64,000 nucleotides of DNA from Gammaproteobacteria bacterium (lineage in GTDB: Bacteria > Pseudomonadota > Gammaproteobacteria > Pseudomonadales > Pseudohongiellaceae). This document shows, one piece after another, positions 34,366-43,204 of this stretch; the stretch's first letter is position 1, and each line of letters begins with the position of its first letter. Under the pieces are notes generated by a model. That model did not search any database and was not told the origin of the DNA. It saw only the letters and a list, made by a program, of their open reading frames with translations. A program made the translations under genes and the position numbers. The DNA lies in contig DUBM01000015.1 of NCBI GenBank assembly GCA_012960305.1, positions 26,150 to 90,149 on the forward strand. The letters are read 5' to 3'.

Positions 34366-35718
34366 CTATTCCGCTTGAATTTCAGCGGCGATTCGTTGAA
34401 CGTCGTCTAACACTCGGAGTAGATTTCCACTCCAAAGTAATCCGATTTCTTCTTCGCTATACCCTCGGCTAACCAGTTCCAGAGTAACATTAAAAGTTTC
34501 TGACGCATCGTTCCAACCGGAGATCCCTCCGCCACCATCGAAATCAGAACTAATACCTACGTGCTCTAAACCAATAAGATCTACTAGATAATCGATATGG
34601 TCTACAAAGTCAGCCACATCAATGGGAGGGGCGATAGAATTCACTTCAGCTTCCATTCGTGATTCAGTGCGAGCGCTGAGCTGGACCATATTGCGGTTGT
34701 ACTCGGCGGCGTCTGCTTCGGAGAGGTCTCCTCTTTCTGGAAAGCTAAGTAATTCGAATCCGATGTCTGCTGCAATGCTTTGTTGTAATGTTGATCGCGC
34801 TGCTTGATAAGTTGCGTATTTGTCAGCATTGAGATAACCGGAAAAGGCAACAGTTTGCACCACGCCACCATTTTCTTTAACTCTTAAGAGTTGCTCGTCA
34901 TCAAGGTTTCTACTGTGTTCGCTAACCGCTCTCGCCGATGAGTGCGAGGCGATTAAAGGCGCCCGCGTTAGGTCTAGCATTTCCATAATTGCTGGTTTGG
35001 AAGGATGGGATATATCAATCATTATGCCGAGGCGATTCATTTCTGCGATCGCTTCTCGACCTAACTCGCTTAAGCCGTTGTGTAAGAAGTCTCTATCGCG
35101 TTCACCTGTGTTCGAATCGGCAAATTGACTATGCCCGTTGTGAGCCAGAGACATATAGCGACCACCGCGAGCATGAAAGTCGGCAATATTCGACATATCG
35201 AGTCCGACTGGATAAGCATTTTCGATACCTATCATTGCGACCTTTTTGCCAGCAGCAATTATACTTCTTACGTCATCTGAGCTATAGGCAATTTCTATCT
35301 GATTTGGGGCAATAACTTCGGCTAGACGATGAATTGCTTCAAATTTATCGATGGCATTGGCATAGGCTGCAGCATAGCCGGCATTATCGAGGGTAGACTG
35401 TCCGGTATAGACGATAAACCAGACAACATCCAAGCCGCCGGCATCCATTTTAGGAAGATTCACCTGAGTATCCAGGTTCATCGTGTAGTTGGTGCTAGTG
35501 GTGAAGTCTCCCGTATCTATATCCGCGTGAGTATCTAGGGTAATTACTCGTTCATGAATAGCCCGCGCACGAGCACGTAATTGCTCTGTAGCTTCGCCCA
35601 CGGTATCTGAGTTGACAAATTCTTCCTCACTACTCGCAGTATCGGCATCTTCGGTACCGCAGGTTGTTAAAAAAAGTGCAGCAATAAATACTAGGGAAAC
35701 CTTGCATTTGGATGTCAT
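34366..35718 (-). CDS. Exported membrane-dipeptidase-family (M19) metallopeptidase, lipoprotein
   Basis: 450 residues. Leader ends in a lipobox (F-L-T-T-C), so it is probably lipid-anchored in the periplasm. M19 landmarks: T-L-D-T-H-A-D-I (zinc ligands H-x-D, about 61-64), I-G-I-E-N-A (bridging Glu, about 148), S-L-A-H-N-G-H-S-Q-F (His), I-D-I-S-H-P-S (His) and the C-terminal G-I-S-S-D-F-D-G-G-G-G-I. It hydrolyses dipeptides, possibly including D-residues. Followed by a cupin gene on the same strand. With the gamma-glutamyltransferase gene transcribed divergently from its upstream side it suggests glutathione or small-peptide breakdown: GGT releases Cys-Gly, which M19 enzymes cleave. That pairing is inference from family knowledge. 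Confidence 0.9.
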   Translation of the reverse strand: MTSKCKVSLVFIAALFLTTCGTEDADTASSEEEFVNSDTVGEATEQLRARARAIHERVITLDTHADIDTGDFTTSTNYTMNLDTQVNLPKMDAGGLDVVWFIVYTGQSTLDNAGYAAAYANAIDKFEAIHRLAEVIAPNQIEIAYSSDDVRSIIAAGKKVAMIGIENAYPVGLDMSNIADFHARGGRYMSLAHNGHSQFADSNTGERDRDFLHNGLSELGREAIAEMNRLGIMIDISHPSKPAIMEMLDLTRAPLIASHSSARAVSEHSRNLDDEQLLRVKENGGVVQTVAFSGYLNADKYATYQAARSTLQQSIAADIGFELLSFPERGDLSEADAAEYNRNMVQLSARTESRMEAEVNSIAPPIDVADFVDHIDYLVDLIGLEHVGISSDFDGGGGISGWNDASETFNVTLELVSRGYSEEEIGLLWSGNLLRVLDDVQRIAAEIQAE

Positions 35719-36075
35719 GGTCAGAAGCCTCTACTTCAATCTGTGATGGCGAAAATACTACGGTTATGCCTAACGTCATAGGGGACAGCTGTTGCTTAGA
35801 ATCAGCCAATGTCAGGATCATAGAAACTTACCACTTCAAGGCTAGCAATTACAGCGTAAACCGCAGTAAACCAGAGGATCTGTGCCTTAGAAAGAGGGAA
35901 ATAACAAGACCAAAAGAAGCGCAATTGAAGCCGAAAAATTGGTTAAATATTGTTACTATAGGACTCTGATTGGAAATTTCAGCCAGTTTTGGATGGCTTC
36001 GATGTTGCTGGCTAGTGAAAGTTCTAGTCTAGTGAGAGGTTCAATTCGAGTATTAACGGTAATTGTGAGCACACT
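35719..36075. other. Divergent promoter region
   Basis: 357 bp between the divergent dipeptidase and gamma-glutamyltransferase genes, presumably carrying both promoters. I see no gene and no clear operator symmetry. Confidence 0.4.
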
Positions 36076-37782
36076 ATGGGTAATTTTCGATTAGTTAAAA
36101 GCATTTGTTTGATCGTCGGTCTGGTACTGGTATCAATTTCTTTCTCTGAGGGTGGCAGAACACCCTTGAGAGTTAAAAATGGCATAGTGACTAGTGCCTC
36201 CAGACTAGCATCTGATGCTGGAGTCAGTGCTCTCAAGCAAGGCGGTAATGCGGTTGATGCGGCTATTACCACAGCCTTTGCCCTAGCGGTGACTTGGCCG
36301 TCTGCAGGCAATATTGGCGGTGGTGGGTTTTTGGTCTATCACGGCGAAGATGGCCATGCGACAACATTCGATTTCCGAGAGAAAGCTCCCCTTGCGGCTA
36401 ATGAGCGTATGTATCTGGGGCTGGATGGCAACGTAATTGATAACTCAAACCATATTGGCATGTTGGCAATCGGTGTTCCTGGCACTGTTGCAGGTTTGTG
36501 GAAGGCCCATCAAGAATTAGGTAGCCTGCCATGGGCAGATTTGGTGGCTCCCGCAGTTAAATTGGCGCGAGAGGGTATTCCCATGAGCTATTCTCTCTAT
36601 TCTGGCTTTGCGCGATCAAAGGGTCGGTTCGATCAATATCCTTCTACTGCAGCTAAATTTTTCAAAGCAGATGGCTCCCTCTATGAATTGGGCGAGACTT
36701 GGTACCAACCAGATCTTGCTCATACTCTTGAACTTATTCAAGATAATGGTGCCGATGGTTTCTATAAAGGTGAGAATGCTAGTCGCCTTGCTGGTTTTAT
36801 GGCGGATAATGGTGGCTTAATCACCGAAGAAGACTTGCTGAAATATGAGGCCGTTGAGCGAGAACCTATTCGTGGTACATATCGAGGCTATGACATTGTC
36901 AGCATGCCGCCTCCGAGTTCAGGTGGTGTTGTTTTGGTCGAGATGCTCAATATTCTTGAAGGCTATGACTTAAGCGATATGGGGCATAACTCTGCCCTGT
37001 ATCTTCATGTCTTGACGGAATCAATGCGCAGAGCCTATGCGGACCGAGCGGAGCATTTGGGCGACCCCGACTTCAATGAAGGTATGCCCCTGGAGCGTCT
37101 TTTGGACAAAGACTATGCCTCTAATTTAAGAGGCAGTATCGATATGGACCAAGCCTCTAAGAGTGATCCCAACGGTTTTGCAGAACCCTATGAGAGTGAG
37201 GAGACGACTCATTTTTCGGTTGTTGATAAAGACGGCAATATGGTCAGCATGACTTACACTTTGGAATTCGGCTACGGTTCGGGAATCGTTGTTGAGGGTG
37301 GCGGTTATTTACTTAATAATGAAATGGGCGATTTCAATGCTGTGCCAGGTGTCACTAATACGCGTGGTCTCATTGGTACGGCGGCTAATCTGGTCGCACC
37401 AGAGAAGCGCATGCTCTCAAGTATGACTCCCACAATTGTTGCTAAAGATGGTAAGCCGGTGTTCACCGCGGGAAGCCCTGGTGGTAAAACTATTATTAAT
37501 ACAACACTGCAATTGATTTTGAACGTGGTCGATCATGATATGAATATTGCTGAATCAGTTGAAGCTGGAAGGATCCATCACCAGTGGTTACCTGATGTGA
37601 CTAGTATGGAAACAGGTTCTCTATCACGGGATACTATTGAGCTTTATGAGGCTAGGGGGCATAGATTCAGGGAACGCGCAGCACAAGGCGCTGTGATGGC
37701 AGTGTTCTACGATAGAGTTAACAAGCTATTTGAGGGAGCATCCGATTCTCGCCGTGGAGATGGGGCAGCAGTCGGGTACTAA
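36076..37782 (+). CDS. ggt: Gamma-glutamyltransferase
   Basis: 568 residues, normal for the proenzyme, with an N-terminal hydrophobic leader (about 8-25) for export. N-terminal block A-S-D-A-G-V-S-A-L-K-Q-G-G-N-A-V-D-A-A, N-I-G-G-G-G-F-L, R-E-K-A-P (glutamate-binding Arg), P-P-P-S-S-G-G. The autoprocessing site is E-E-T-T-H-F-S-V-V-D, where Thr377 should become the N-terminal nucleophile of the small subunit. G-S-P-G-G-K-T-I-I-N follows at about 478. All expected residues are present, so it should be active in the periplasm on glutathione and other gamma-glutamyl compounds. A lipocalin-like gene follows 45 bp downstream. Confidence 0.93.
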   Translation: MGNFRLVKSICLIVGLVLVSISFSEGGRTPLRVKNGIVTSASRLASDAGVSALKQGGNAVDAAITTAFALAVTWPSAGNIGGGGFLVYHGEDGHATTFDFREKAPLAANERMYLGLDGNVIDNSNHIGMLAIGVPGTVAGLWKAHQELGSLPWADLVAPAVKLAREGIPMSYSLYSGFARSKGRFDQYPSTAAKFFKADGSLYELGETWYQPDLAHTLELIQDNGADGFYKGENASRLAGFMADNGGLITEEDLLKYEAVEREPIRGTYRGYDIVSMPPPSSGGVVLVEMLNILEGYDLSDMGHNSALYLHVLTESMRRAYADRAEHLGDPDFNEGMPLERLLDKDYASNLRGSIDMDQASKSDPNGFAEPYESEETTHFSVVDKDGNMVSMTYTLEFGYGSGIVVEGGGYLLNNEMGDFNAVPGVTNTRGLIGTAANLVAPEKRMLSSMTPTIVAKDGKPVFTAGSPGGKTIINTTLQLILNVVDHDMNIAESVEAGRIHHQWLPDVTSMETGSLSRDTIELYEARGHRFRERAAQGAVMAVFYDRVNKLFEGASDSRRGDGAAVGY

Positions 37783-37827
37783 ACTACTAAAACTACTTTT
37801 TGGATCCAACTGCTCTAGGAGCATTAC

Positions 37828-38298
37828 ATGAAAACTTCTTTGCCAGGTTTTGCGATTATGTCTTTACTGAGTTCTACCATGGTGTGGGCAGATGCTTTGG
37901 ATGATGTTAAAAAACAATTTATCGGCGATTATGAGTTGGTTACTTATGTAAGCTTTCCTGCAGCAGGAGGTGAAATCGATAATGACTATATTGGGCGTCT
38001 TAGTTATGACCGTTTCGGCAATATGTCCGGATTAGGAATGCCACGCAATTTACCTGAGCGCCAGTCCACAAGCACTGAGAGATTAACTTCTGGTTTCGGT
38101 TATTGGGGTTCAGTTAGTTTTAATCTCGACAACAACACAGTTATCCACCATGTTGAAGGATCGCCCATGGTGGCTCAGTGGGTTGGCGGTGAGAATGTCC
38201 GCTTTTTTGAGTTTGTAGGGAACGATATTTTAAAATTATCCCTCAAAGATCAAAATGGCAGAGTGACCGGCACGCTAACTTGGCAGCGTTTGAAGTAG
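37828..38298 (+). CDS. Lipocalin-like-domain exported protein
   Basis: 156 residues with a signal peptide (M-V-W-A at about 19-22). The remainder fits the 'lipocalin-like' barrel family: Q-F-I-G-D-Y-E-L-V-T-Y, then Y-I-G-R-L-S-Y-D-R-F-G-N-M-S-G, F-G-Y-W-G-S-V-S-F-N, N-T-V-I-H-H-V-E-G-S and L-T-W-Q-R-L at the end. The family is common in bacteria and binds or modifies unknown ligands. TAGGAG precedes the ATG. It lies 45 bp after ggt on the same strand, probably the same transcript. It is directly followed by the pseudogene remnant on the other strand. Confidence 0.75.
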   Translation: MKTSLPGFAIMSLLSSTMVWADALDDVKKQFIGDYELVTYVSFPAAGGEIDNDYIGRLSYDRFGNMSGLGMPRNLPERQSTSTERLTSGFGYWGSVSFNLDNNTVIHHVEGSPMVAQWVGGENVRFFEFVGNDILKLSLKDQNGRVTGTLTWQRLK

Positions 38299-38304
38299 AT
38301 TTCT

Positions 38305-38484
38305 CTAGAGAGTTCCATCTTCAGCTCTTGCCCCTTTCAGTATATTCCCAATCGCATAGTTTCCTGCATGGCAAGCATACTCATATAGCTTGCCATCTGT
38401 CTTAATCATTGGCAGAGTCACAACAATCTTGTCGGTAAATGTGCTCGGATCCTCAATTGAGAATTCGTAATCTAAACTACAATT
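38305..38484 (-). pseudogene. C-terminal remnant of a PDLxGxW-family gene, in frame behind the metallo-hydrolase stop
   Basis: Reading the minus strand from the TAG of the metallo-hydrolase gene (38485-38487), the same frame continues open for about 59 codons to a TAG at 38305-38307. The translation is D-Y-E-F-S-I-E-D-P-S-T-F-T-D-K, then Y-E-Y-A-C-H-A-G-N-Y, matching the C-terminus of the 30675-31706 protein (Y-E-F-T-I-D-D-P-S-T-F-T-D and Y-E-Y-A-C-H-E-G-N-Y). No start codon or upstream part exists. A deletion seems to have removed the front of a third family member and brought its tail against the metallo-hydrolase gene. Confidence 0.8.
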
Positions 38485-40101
38485 CTAATTGCCGTTAATT
38501 ACTTTCAAGAACTCTGCCCAGCTCACGGCCCGTCCATGAATAGGGATAATGATATCAACATCTAAGTTTAGACGTAGAACATGGTTATACAGTGCCCGAT
38601 TGGCAGAACTCGCTGTTTGAGGCAGGGGCTCACCGGCCGGAGGTACGTCGAATAAGTCCGCCTCAATAAGAATTTTCTCTTCGGGCAAATAGGCCACTAA
38701 CATTCCTTCAACATGGGGCAAAGGATGTACATAGCTGACCTGTAAGTTTCTCTCATTATCGGTTAACACATAGTTCTCTCTTACAGTTTCATACTGGTAA
38801 CCTTCCGCGAGTTCTGTTGGCGGCCATAGACTCAACATGTCTGGTGATAATGTCCTCGGTGCATAATTCAAAACATCATTGGTATAGAAATCGTAGTTTT
38901 TCCAATGAGTAATAATAGTGGCACCGATATGCATAAATGTGCGTAATCCACCTATGTGATCATGGTGTTGATGAGTATTAATAAGAAAGCGAATCGGTTT
39001 GTTCGGTATTCTTTTTACTATTTCATCGATGACTGCTAAGTTACGCTGCTCATCCAGAGGAGCTTCCACCACAGCTATATAATCAGCGAATTCCACCACG
39101 ACACTATTGTGTGATTCTCCGCCATACAGTGAGATACCTTCGGCTATTTCTTCAACTATTAAATTGCTTACAAAACTTGCATTGAGAACTGAGCTAGGGA
39201 CGATTAATTCACCGGGACAGACATTCGCCTCAATGCTCGCTTGACTGCCGCCGAAGGCATTATGACCAGCATTGATGCTTTGTGCCTGATAGTTGTCATC
39301 CCAGCCGGTATGATGGTGCCATACCGTTGGAAAACTTATGCCCCTGCCAAGGTCGATGTAATCTGCATTGGAAAATTCATGTTCGTAGTTAGTGTCACCT
39401 AGAACCGGGTCAGGAACCCAGGTGTGAATTCTCTGCAATAAATTTTCACTGTTGATAGTGGCATCTACACGGTATTTTCCCATTACCGTAATGGACACGA
39501 TGGTGACTTTCTCAGGGTTGACTGTAGCACCATCTCTACCCATCTCGCCTAGCTCCCAGCGCCAGCTGGCACGTGGGTTCGCTCCTGGTAGCATCGCAGC
39601 TTTAAGAAATCCATGGGGGTTTAACCACATATCTAACTGCCAACGTTCGGCATCAATGGAAGGTGCGGCTCGTGGGGGAGCATCGTCACCATCTTTATGC
39701 CAGGCGTAGTCTCCATTTAACAGAAAATGTTGGCGAGTCTGTTGTTGAATCGGAGTTCCCCCTTTCCACCCCAAACCATATTTCCAGGAGGCAGGATTAT
39801 TGCCAGGTTTACGATCAAAGCTTTCGCTCATTCGTATATTGTCCCAATCAATAATTCTGGAATAGTTGCGCAGAGGTTCACCGCGCGGCCAATCCACTTC
39901 GTAGCCGTTTAACCTCTGTTGACCTACCACGCCAGAGTAGGCAGTGCCTGAGATAGATAGACAAGACAGTTTGTCAGTTCCGATAGCGGCAGAAGCCTCA
40001 CGGAGGACCGGGTAGGGATCGATATATCCCGCTGGGAACTCTTGAGCGAGGAGGTTGTTGGAAAATAGAATTGCTAGTGTGATGATTTTTGCGCGCTGCA
40101 C
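38485..40101 (-). CDS. Exported metallo-beta-lactamase-fold hydrolase with long N-terminal domain
   Basis: 538 residues: signal peptide to L-L-A-Q (about 20), an N-terminal domain of about 290 residues of beta character (many Trp, Gly), and a C-terminal metallo-beta-lactamase domain. The zinc motif is T-H-Q-H-H-D-H-I-G-G with H-x-H-x-D-H at 377-382. Further ligands are likely in V-H-P-L-P-H-V-E-G (His), E-A-D-L-F-D (Asp) and I-P-I-H-G-R-A-V (His). The N-terminal part resembles the beta domain of outer-membrane-lipoprotein-like proteins seen in other long MBL proteins. Substrate unknown. The stop is followed in frame by the pseudogene remnant described at 38305-38484. Confidence 0.82.
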   Translation of the reverse strand: MQRAKIITLAILFSNNLLAQEFPAGYIDPYPVLREASAAIGTDKLSCLSISGTAYSGVVGQQRLNGYEVDWPRGEPLRNYSRIIDWDNIRMSESFDRKPGNNPASWKYGLGWKGGTPIQQQTRQHFLLNGDYAWHKDGDDAPPRAAPSIDAERWQLDMWLNPHGFLKAAMLPGANPRASWRWELGEMGRDGATVNPEKVTIVSITVMGKYRVDATINSENLLQRIHTWVPDPVLGDTNYEHEFSNADYIDLGRGISFPTVWHHHTGWDDNYQAQSINAGHNAFGGSQASIEANVCPGELIVPSSVLNASFVSNLIVEEIAEGISLYGGESHNSVVVEFADYIAVVEAPLDEQRNLAVIDEIVKRIPNKPIRFLINTHQHHDHIGGLRTFMHIGATIITHWKNYDFYTNDVLNYAPRTLSPDMLSLWPPTELAEGYQYETVRENYVLTDNERNLQVSYVHPLPHVEGMLVAYLPEEKILIEADLFDVPPAGEPLPQTASSANRALYNHVLRLNLDVDIIIPIHGRAVSWAEFLKVINGN

Positions 40102-40302
40102 TGGAAACCTCCGGTAATTAATTTGTTATTGATTGAGAGATAGTCACAGAGTAATAGAGCTTTGGGGGCTTTACAATGCTTGGACTGATAGCAAAAATGG
40201 AGCTACTACTCGCTAGTAAATTAACTTTATAAAAGCGCTTTTAACTACCATGGACAGTATGTGGTATAAAAAGCTTTGGATCAGAATTAAAGACACTTCT
40301 CG

Positions 40303-43194
40303 ATGGCGAATAACAATAATAGTCCTCTAGCCACACGACTCAGGCAAGAAATGCAAGGTGATGTATTTTTTGATTCCTTCAGTCGCGGCCGTTACAGCAC
40401 CGACGCTTCAATCTATCAAATTCAACCAATAGGTGTAGTTGTTCCGGAAACGGAAGCCGATGTTGAGATTGCTGTTCAGATTGCCGCTGATCAAGGAATC
40501 CCGGTTCTCCCCAGAGGGGCAGGAACCTCCCAAACAGGGCAGGCAATCGGTGAAGCTCTGATGATTGATACCACCAAATACTTGCGCAATATTCTAGATT
40601 TTGATGCTGAAAATAAGACGGTTTGTGTTCAACCTGGGTTGGTGCTGGACCACCTCAACCGCTATCTAAAACCCCATGGTTTGTTCTTCCCGGTTGACGT
40701 TTCCACAGCTAACCGAGCAACTCTAGGAGGCATGAGTGGCAACAATAGTTGCGGAGCTCGTTCTATTCGATACGGCAATATGGTCCATAATGTGAAGAGC
40801 ATCGAAGCCTTACTCGCCGATGGGGCTAAAGCACATTTCCAGCTCTTGGATAAAAGTACCGGTGTTGAGGAGAGTTCTTATCAAGCCAAGGTGGAAAAAC
40901 TTCTCTCACTGGGCAAAAGAGAAGCAGAAGAAATTCAAACGCGTTTTCCAGATTTACTGCGCCGGGTTGGCGGATATAATATCGATGAGTTAGCAAAACG
41001 CCAGCCTAATATGGCCAGTTTATTGGTAGGTTCTGAAGGCACCTTAGCGTTTTTTCAGCGAATTCATTTGAAACTTCAGCAGATTCCTAGTCATAAAGTA
41101 TTGGGTGTATGTCACTTCCCAACTTTCTATGAGGCAATGGAGTGCACTCAACATATCGTCAAGTTAAATCCAACAGCAGTTGAATTGGTTGATCGCACGA
41201 TGATCGATTTGGCGAGGGACATCCCAATTTATGCCCCCACTGTAAATCGTTTTGTTAAAGGTGAGCCACAGGCGCTGTTGTTAGTTGAGTTCGCCGGAGA
41301 AGATAGATCTGCGCAGCTCAAAAACCTACGGGATTTAGTTGAGTTACTGGCAGATAGGGGCTTTGCAGATGCTGTTGTGGAAGCTACGGATAATGAGTTT
41401 CAGAATGCTATATGGGAAGTTAGAAAGTCCGGTTTAAATATAATGATGTCAATGAAAGGAGATGGGAAGCCAGTTTCTTTTATTGAGGATTGTGCGGTGC
41501 GGCTTGAGGATTTAGCGGAATACACCAGGCGGCTTACTGAAGTATTTGAGAGGAATGGAACTACGGGTACCTTTTATGCACATGCGTCGGTTGGATGTCT
41601 GCATGTACGCCCGATACTGAATATGAAAGAAGAAGGTGGCGCCAAGAAAATGCGCGCAATTGTTGAGGAAACCATGGCAATGGTACGAGAGTACAAAGGC
41701 TCTCATTCCGGTGAGCATGGCGATGGAATTTCTCGATCGGAGTTTCATGAACCCATGTTTGGACGCCGCATGGTAGAGAATTTTGAAGAAGTTAAAGATT
41801 GCCTAGACCCAACTGGTTTATTTAATCCAGGTAAAATTGTTCGTCCTCACAAAATGGATGATCGAAATATTTTTAGATATGCGCCAGGTTATGGCCCAGA
41901 AAATCTGGCTACCACGCTAGACTGGACAGCCTGGGGTGGCTTCAATCGTGCCTTAGAAATGTGTAACAACAATGGTGCTTGTCGTAAGGCGGATGTGGGT
42001 GCCATGTGTCCCTCTTATCGGGTGTCCAATGATGAACAACATCTGACTCGAGGTAGAGCTAACACACTGAGGCTAGCAATTACTGGTCAATTGGGGCCGG
42101 ATGCGATTGCCTCGAAGGAAATGCGTGAGACTATGGAGCTGTGTGTGAGTTGCAAAGGTTGCAAGCGCGAATGCCCCACGGGTATCGATATGGCTAAGAT
42201 GAAGATCGAATACCTTCATCAATATCACAAACACCACAGCCTGACATTAAAGGAAAAGCTGGTAGCCTATTTACCCCGATACGCGCCAAAATTAAAACTA
42301 TTCGCACCTCTGATTAATCTAAGAGACCAAATTCCTGGGCTTGCCAAACTTTCTGAATTAATTCTAGGTTTTAGTGCGCAGCGCAGCTTGCCACGGTGGC
42401 GAAGCGACCATTTTAGTGCAGCTACATTGGGAGATGGGGTTGAGCAATCAAGGCGAGATGTAGTTCTGCTAGTAGATACTTTTAATACTTGCTTCGAACC
42501 TGAAAATGCGCAGGCGGCATTATCTGTTCTTCAAGCTGGCGGGTATACAGTGCATTGCCCTAAATCTATCGATGATACTCGCTCATTGTGCTGTGGGCGC
42601 ACGTTCCTCAGTTCCGGCTTGGTTGATGAGGCGCGTGAAGAAGCTATTAGAATGATTGATGCCTTGCAGTCTTTTGTGGAAAAAAAAGTTCCTATCGTTG
42701 GCCTGGAACCCTCTTGCTTGCTTACATTGCGCGATGAATTTCCTTCCCTGTTGCCAGGCCCGGCAACGGAAGCCCTTGCAGAAAACACTTTTCTCTTTGA
42801 AGAATTCCTTGCCAAAGAAGTGGAGATGGAGAGCTTAGCACTTAAGTTGAAGCCGATCAGGCAAAAGAAGGCTCTGCTTCACGGCCACTGTCATCAAAAG
42901 GCCTTTGCTCTCATGTCATCTGTTGAGAAAGTGTTGGCTCTGGTTCCTGAATTAGAAACTGAAACTATTGAATCCAGTTGTTGTGGAATGGCAGGTTCCT
43001 TTGGTTATGATGCTAAGAATTATGCTACATCGATGGCTATGGGGGAACTCAGTTTGTTTCCCAGCGTGAGAGAATCGAGTAGTGATACTCTGATCGTAGC
43101 TGATGGCACCAGCTGCCGCAGTCAAATTAACCACGGCACTGGGCGTGATGCTCTGCATGTTGCTCGAGTTTTGGAAATGGCTTTAGATAATTAG
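40303..43194 (+). CDS. FAD/4Fe-4S oxidoreductase: GlcD-GlcF-like fusion (D-lactate/glycolate/2-hydroxyacid dehydrogenase)
   Basis: 963 residues, no signal peptide. N-terminal FAD-binding-4 domain (P-V-L-P-R-G-A-G-T-S-Q-T-G at about 65-77; G-G-M-S-G-N-N-S-C-G-A-R near 146-157), a FAD-oxidase C domain ending H-A-S-V-G-C-L-H-V-R-P and S-G-E-H-G-D-G, then a ferredoxin-like part (C-N-N-N-G-A-C-R-K...M-C-P-S and C-V-S-C-K-G-C-K-R-E-C-P-T-G). Last come two CCG modules (S-L-C-C-G-R-T-F and S-S-C-C-G-M-A-G-S-F-G). It oxidises a 2-hydroxy acid and passes electrons to the quinone pool at the inner membrane. Its stop is 10 bp from the convergent GntP-type permease. Together with the aminotransferase at 44.7 kb it points to glycolate, glycerate or lactate use. 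Confidence 0.9.
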   Translation: MANNNNSPLATRLRQEMQGDVFFDSFSRGRYSTDASIYQIQPIGVVVPETEADVEIAVQIAADQGIPVLPRGAGTSQTGQAIGEALMIDTTKYLRNILDFDAENKTVCVQPGLVLDHLNRYLKPHGLFFPVDVSTANRATLGGMSGNNSCGARSIRYGNMVHNVKSIEALLADGAKAHFQLLDKSTGVEESSYQAKVEKLLSLGKREAEEIQTRFPDLLRRVGGYNIDELAKRQPNMASLLVGSEGTLAFFQRIHLKLQQIPSHKVLGVCHFPTFYEAMECTQHIVKLNPTAVELVDRTMIDLARDIPIYAPTVNRFVKGEPQALLLVEFAGEDRSAQLKNLRDLVELLADRGFADAVVEATDNEFQNAIWEVRKSGLNIMMSMKGDGKPVSFIEDCAVRLEDLAEYTRRLTEVFERNGTTGTFYAHASVGCLHVRPILNMKEEGGAKKMRAIVEETMAMVREYKGSHSGEHGDGISRSEFHEPMFGRRMVENFEEVKDCLDPTGLFNPGKIVRPHKMDDRNIFRYAPGYGPENLATTLDWTAWGGFNRALEMCNNNGACRKADVGAMCPSYRVSNDEQHLTRGRANTLRLAITGQLGPDAIASKEMRETMELCVSCKGCKRECPTGIDMAKMKIEYLHQYHKHHSLTLKEKLVAYLPRYAPKLKLFAPLINLRDQIPGLAKLSELILGFSAQRSLPRWRSDHFSAATLGDGVEQSRRDVVLLVDTFNTCFEPENAQAALSVLQAGGYTVHCPKSIDDTRSLCCGRTFLSSGLVDEAREEAIRMIDALQSFVEKKVPIVGLEPSCLLTLRDEFPSLLPGPATEALAENTFLFEEFLAKEVEMESLALKLKPIRQKKALLHGHCHQKAFALMSSVEKVLALVPELETETIESSCCGMAGSFGYDAKNYATSMAMGELSLFPSVRESSSDTLIVADGTSCRSQINHGTGRDALHVARVLEMALDN

Positions 43195-43204
43195 CTCTAT
43201 AGTT

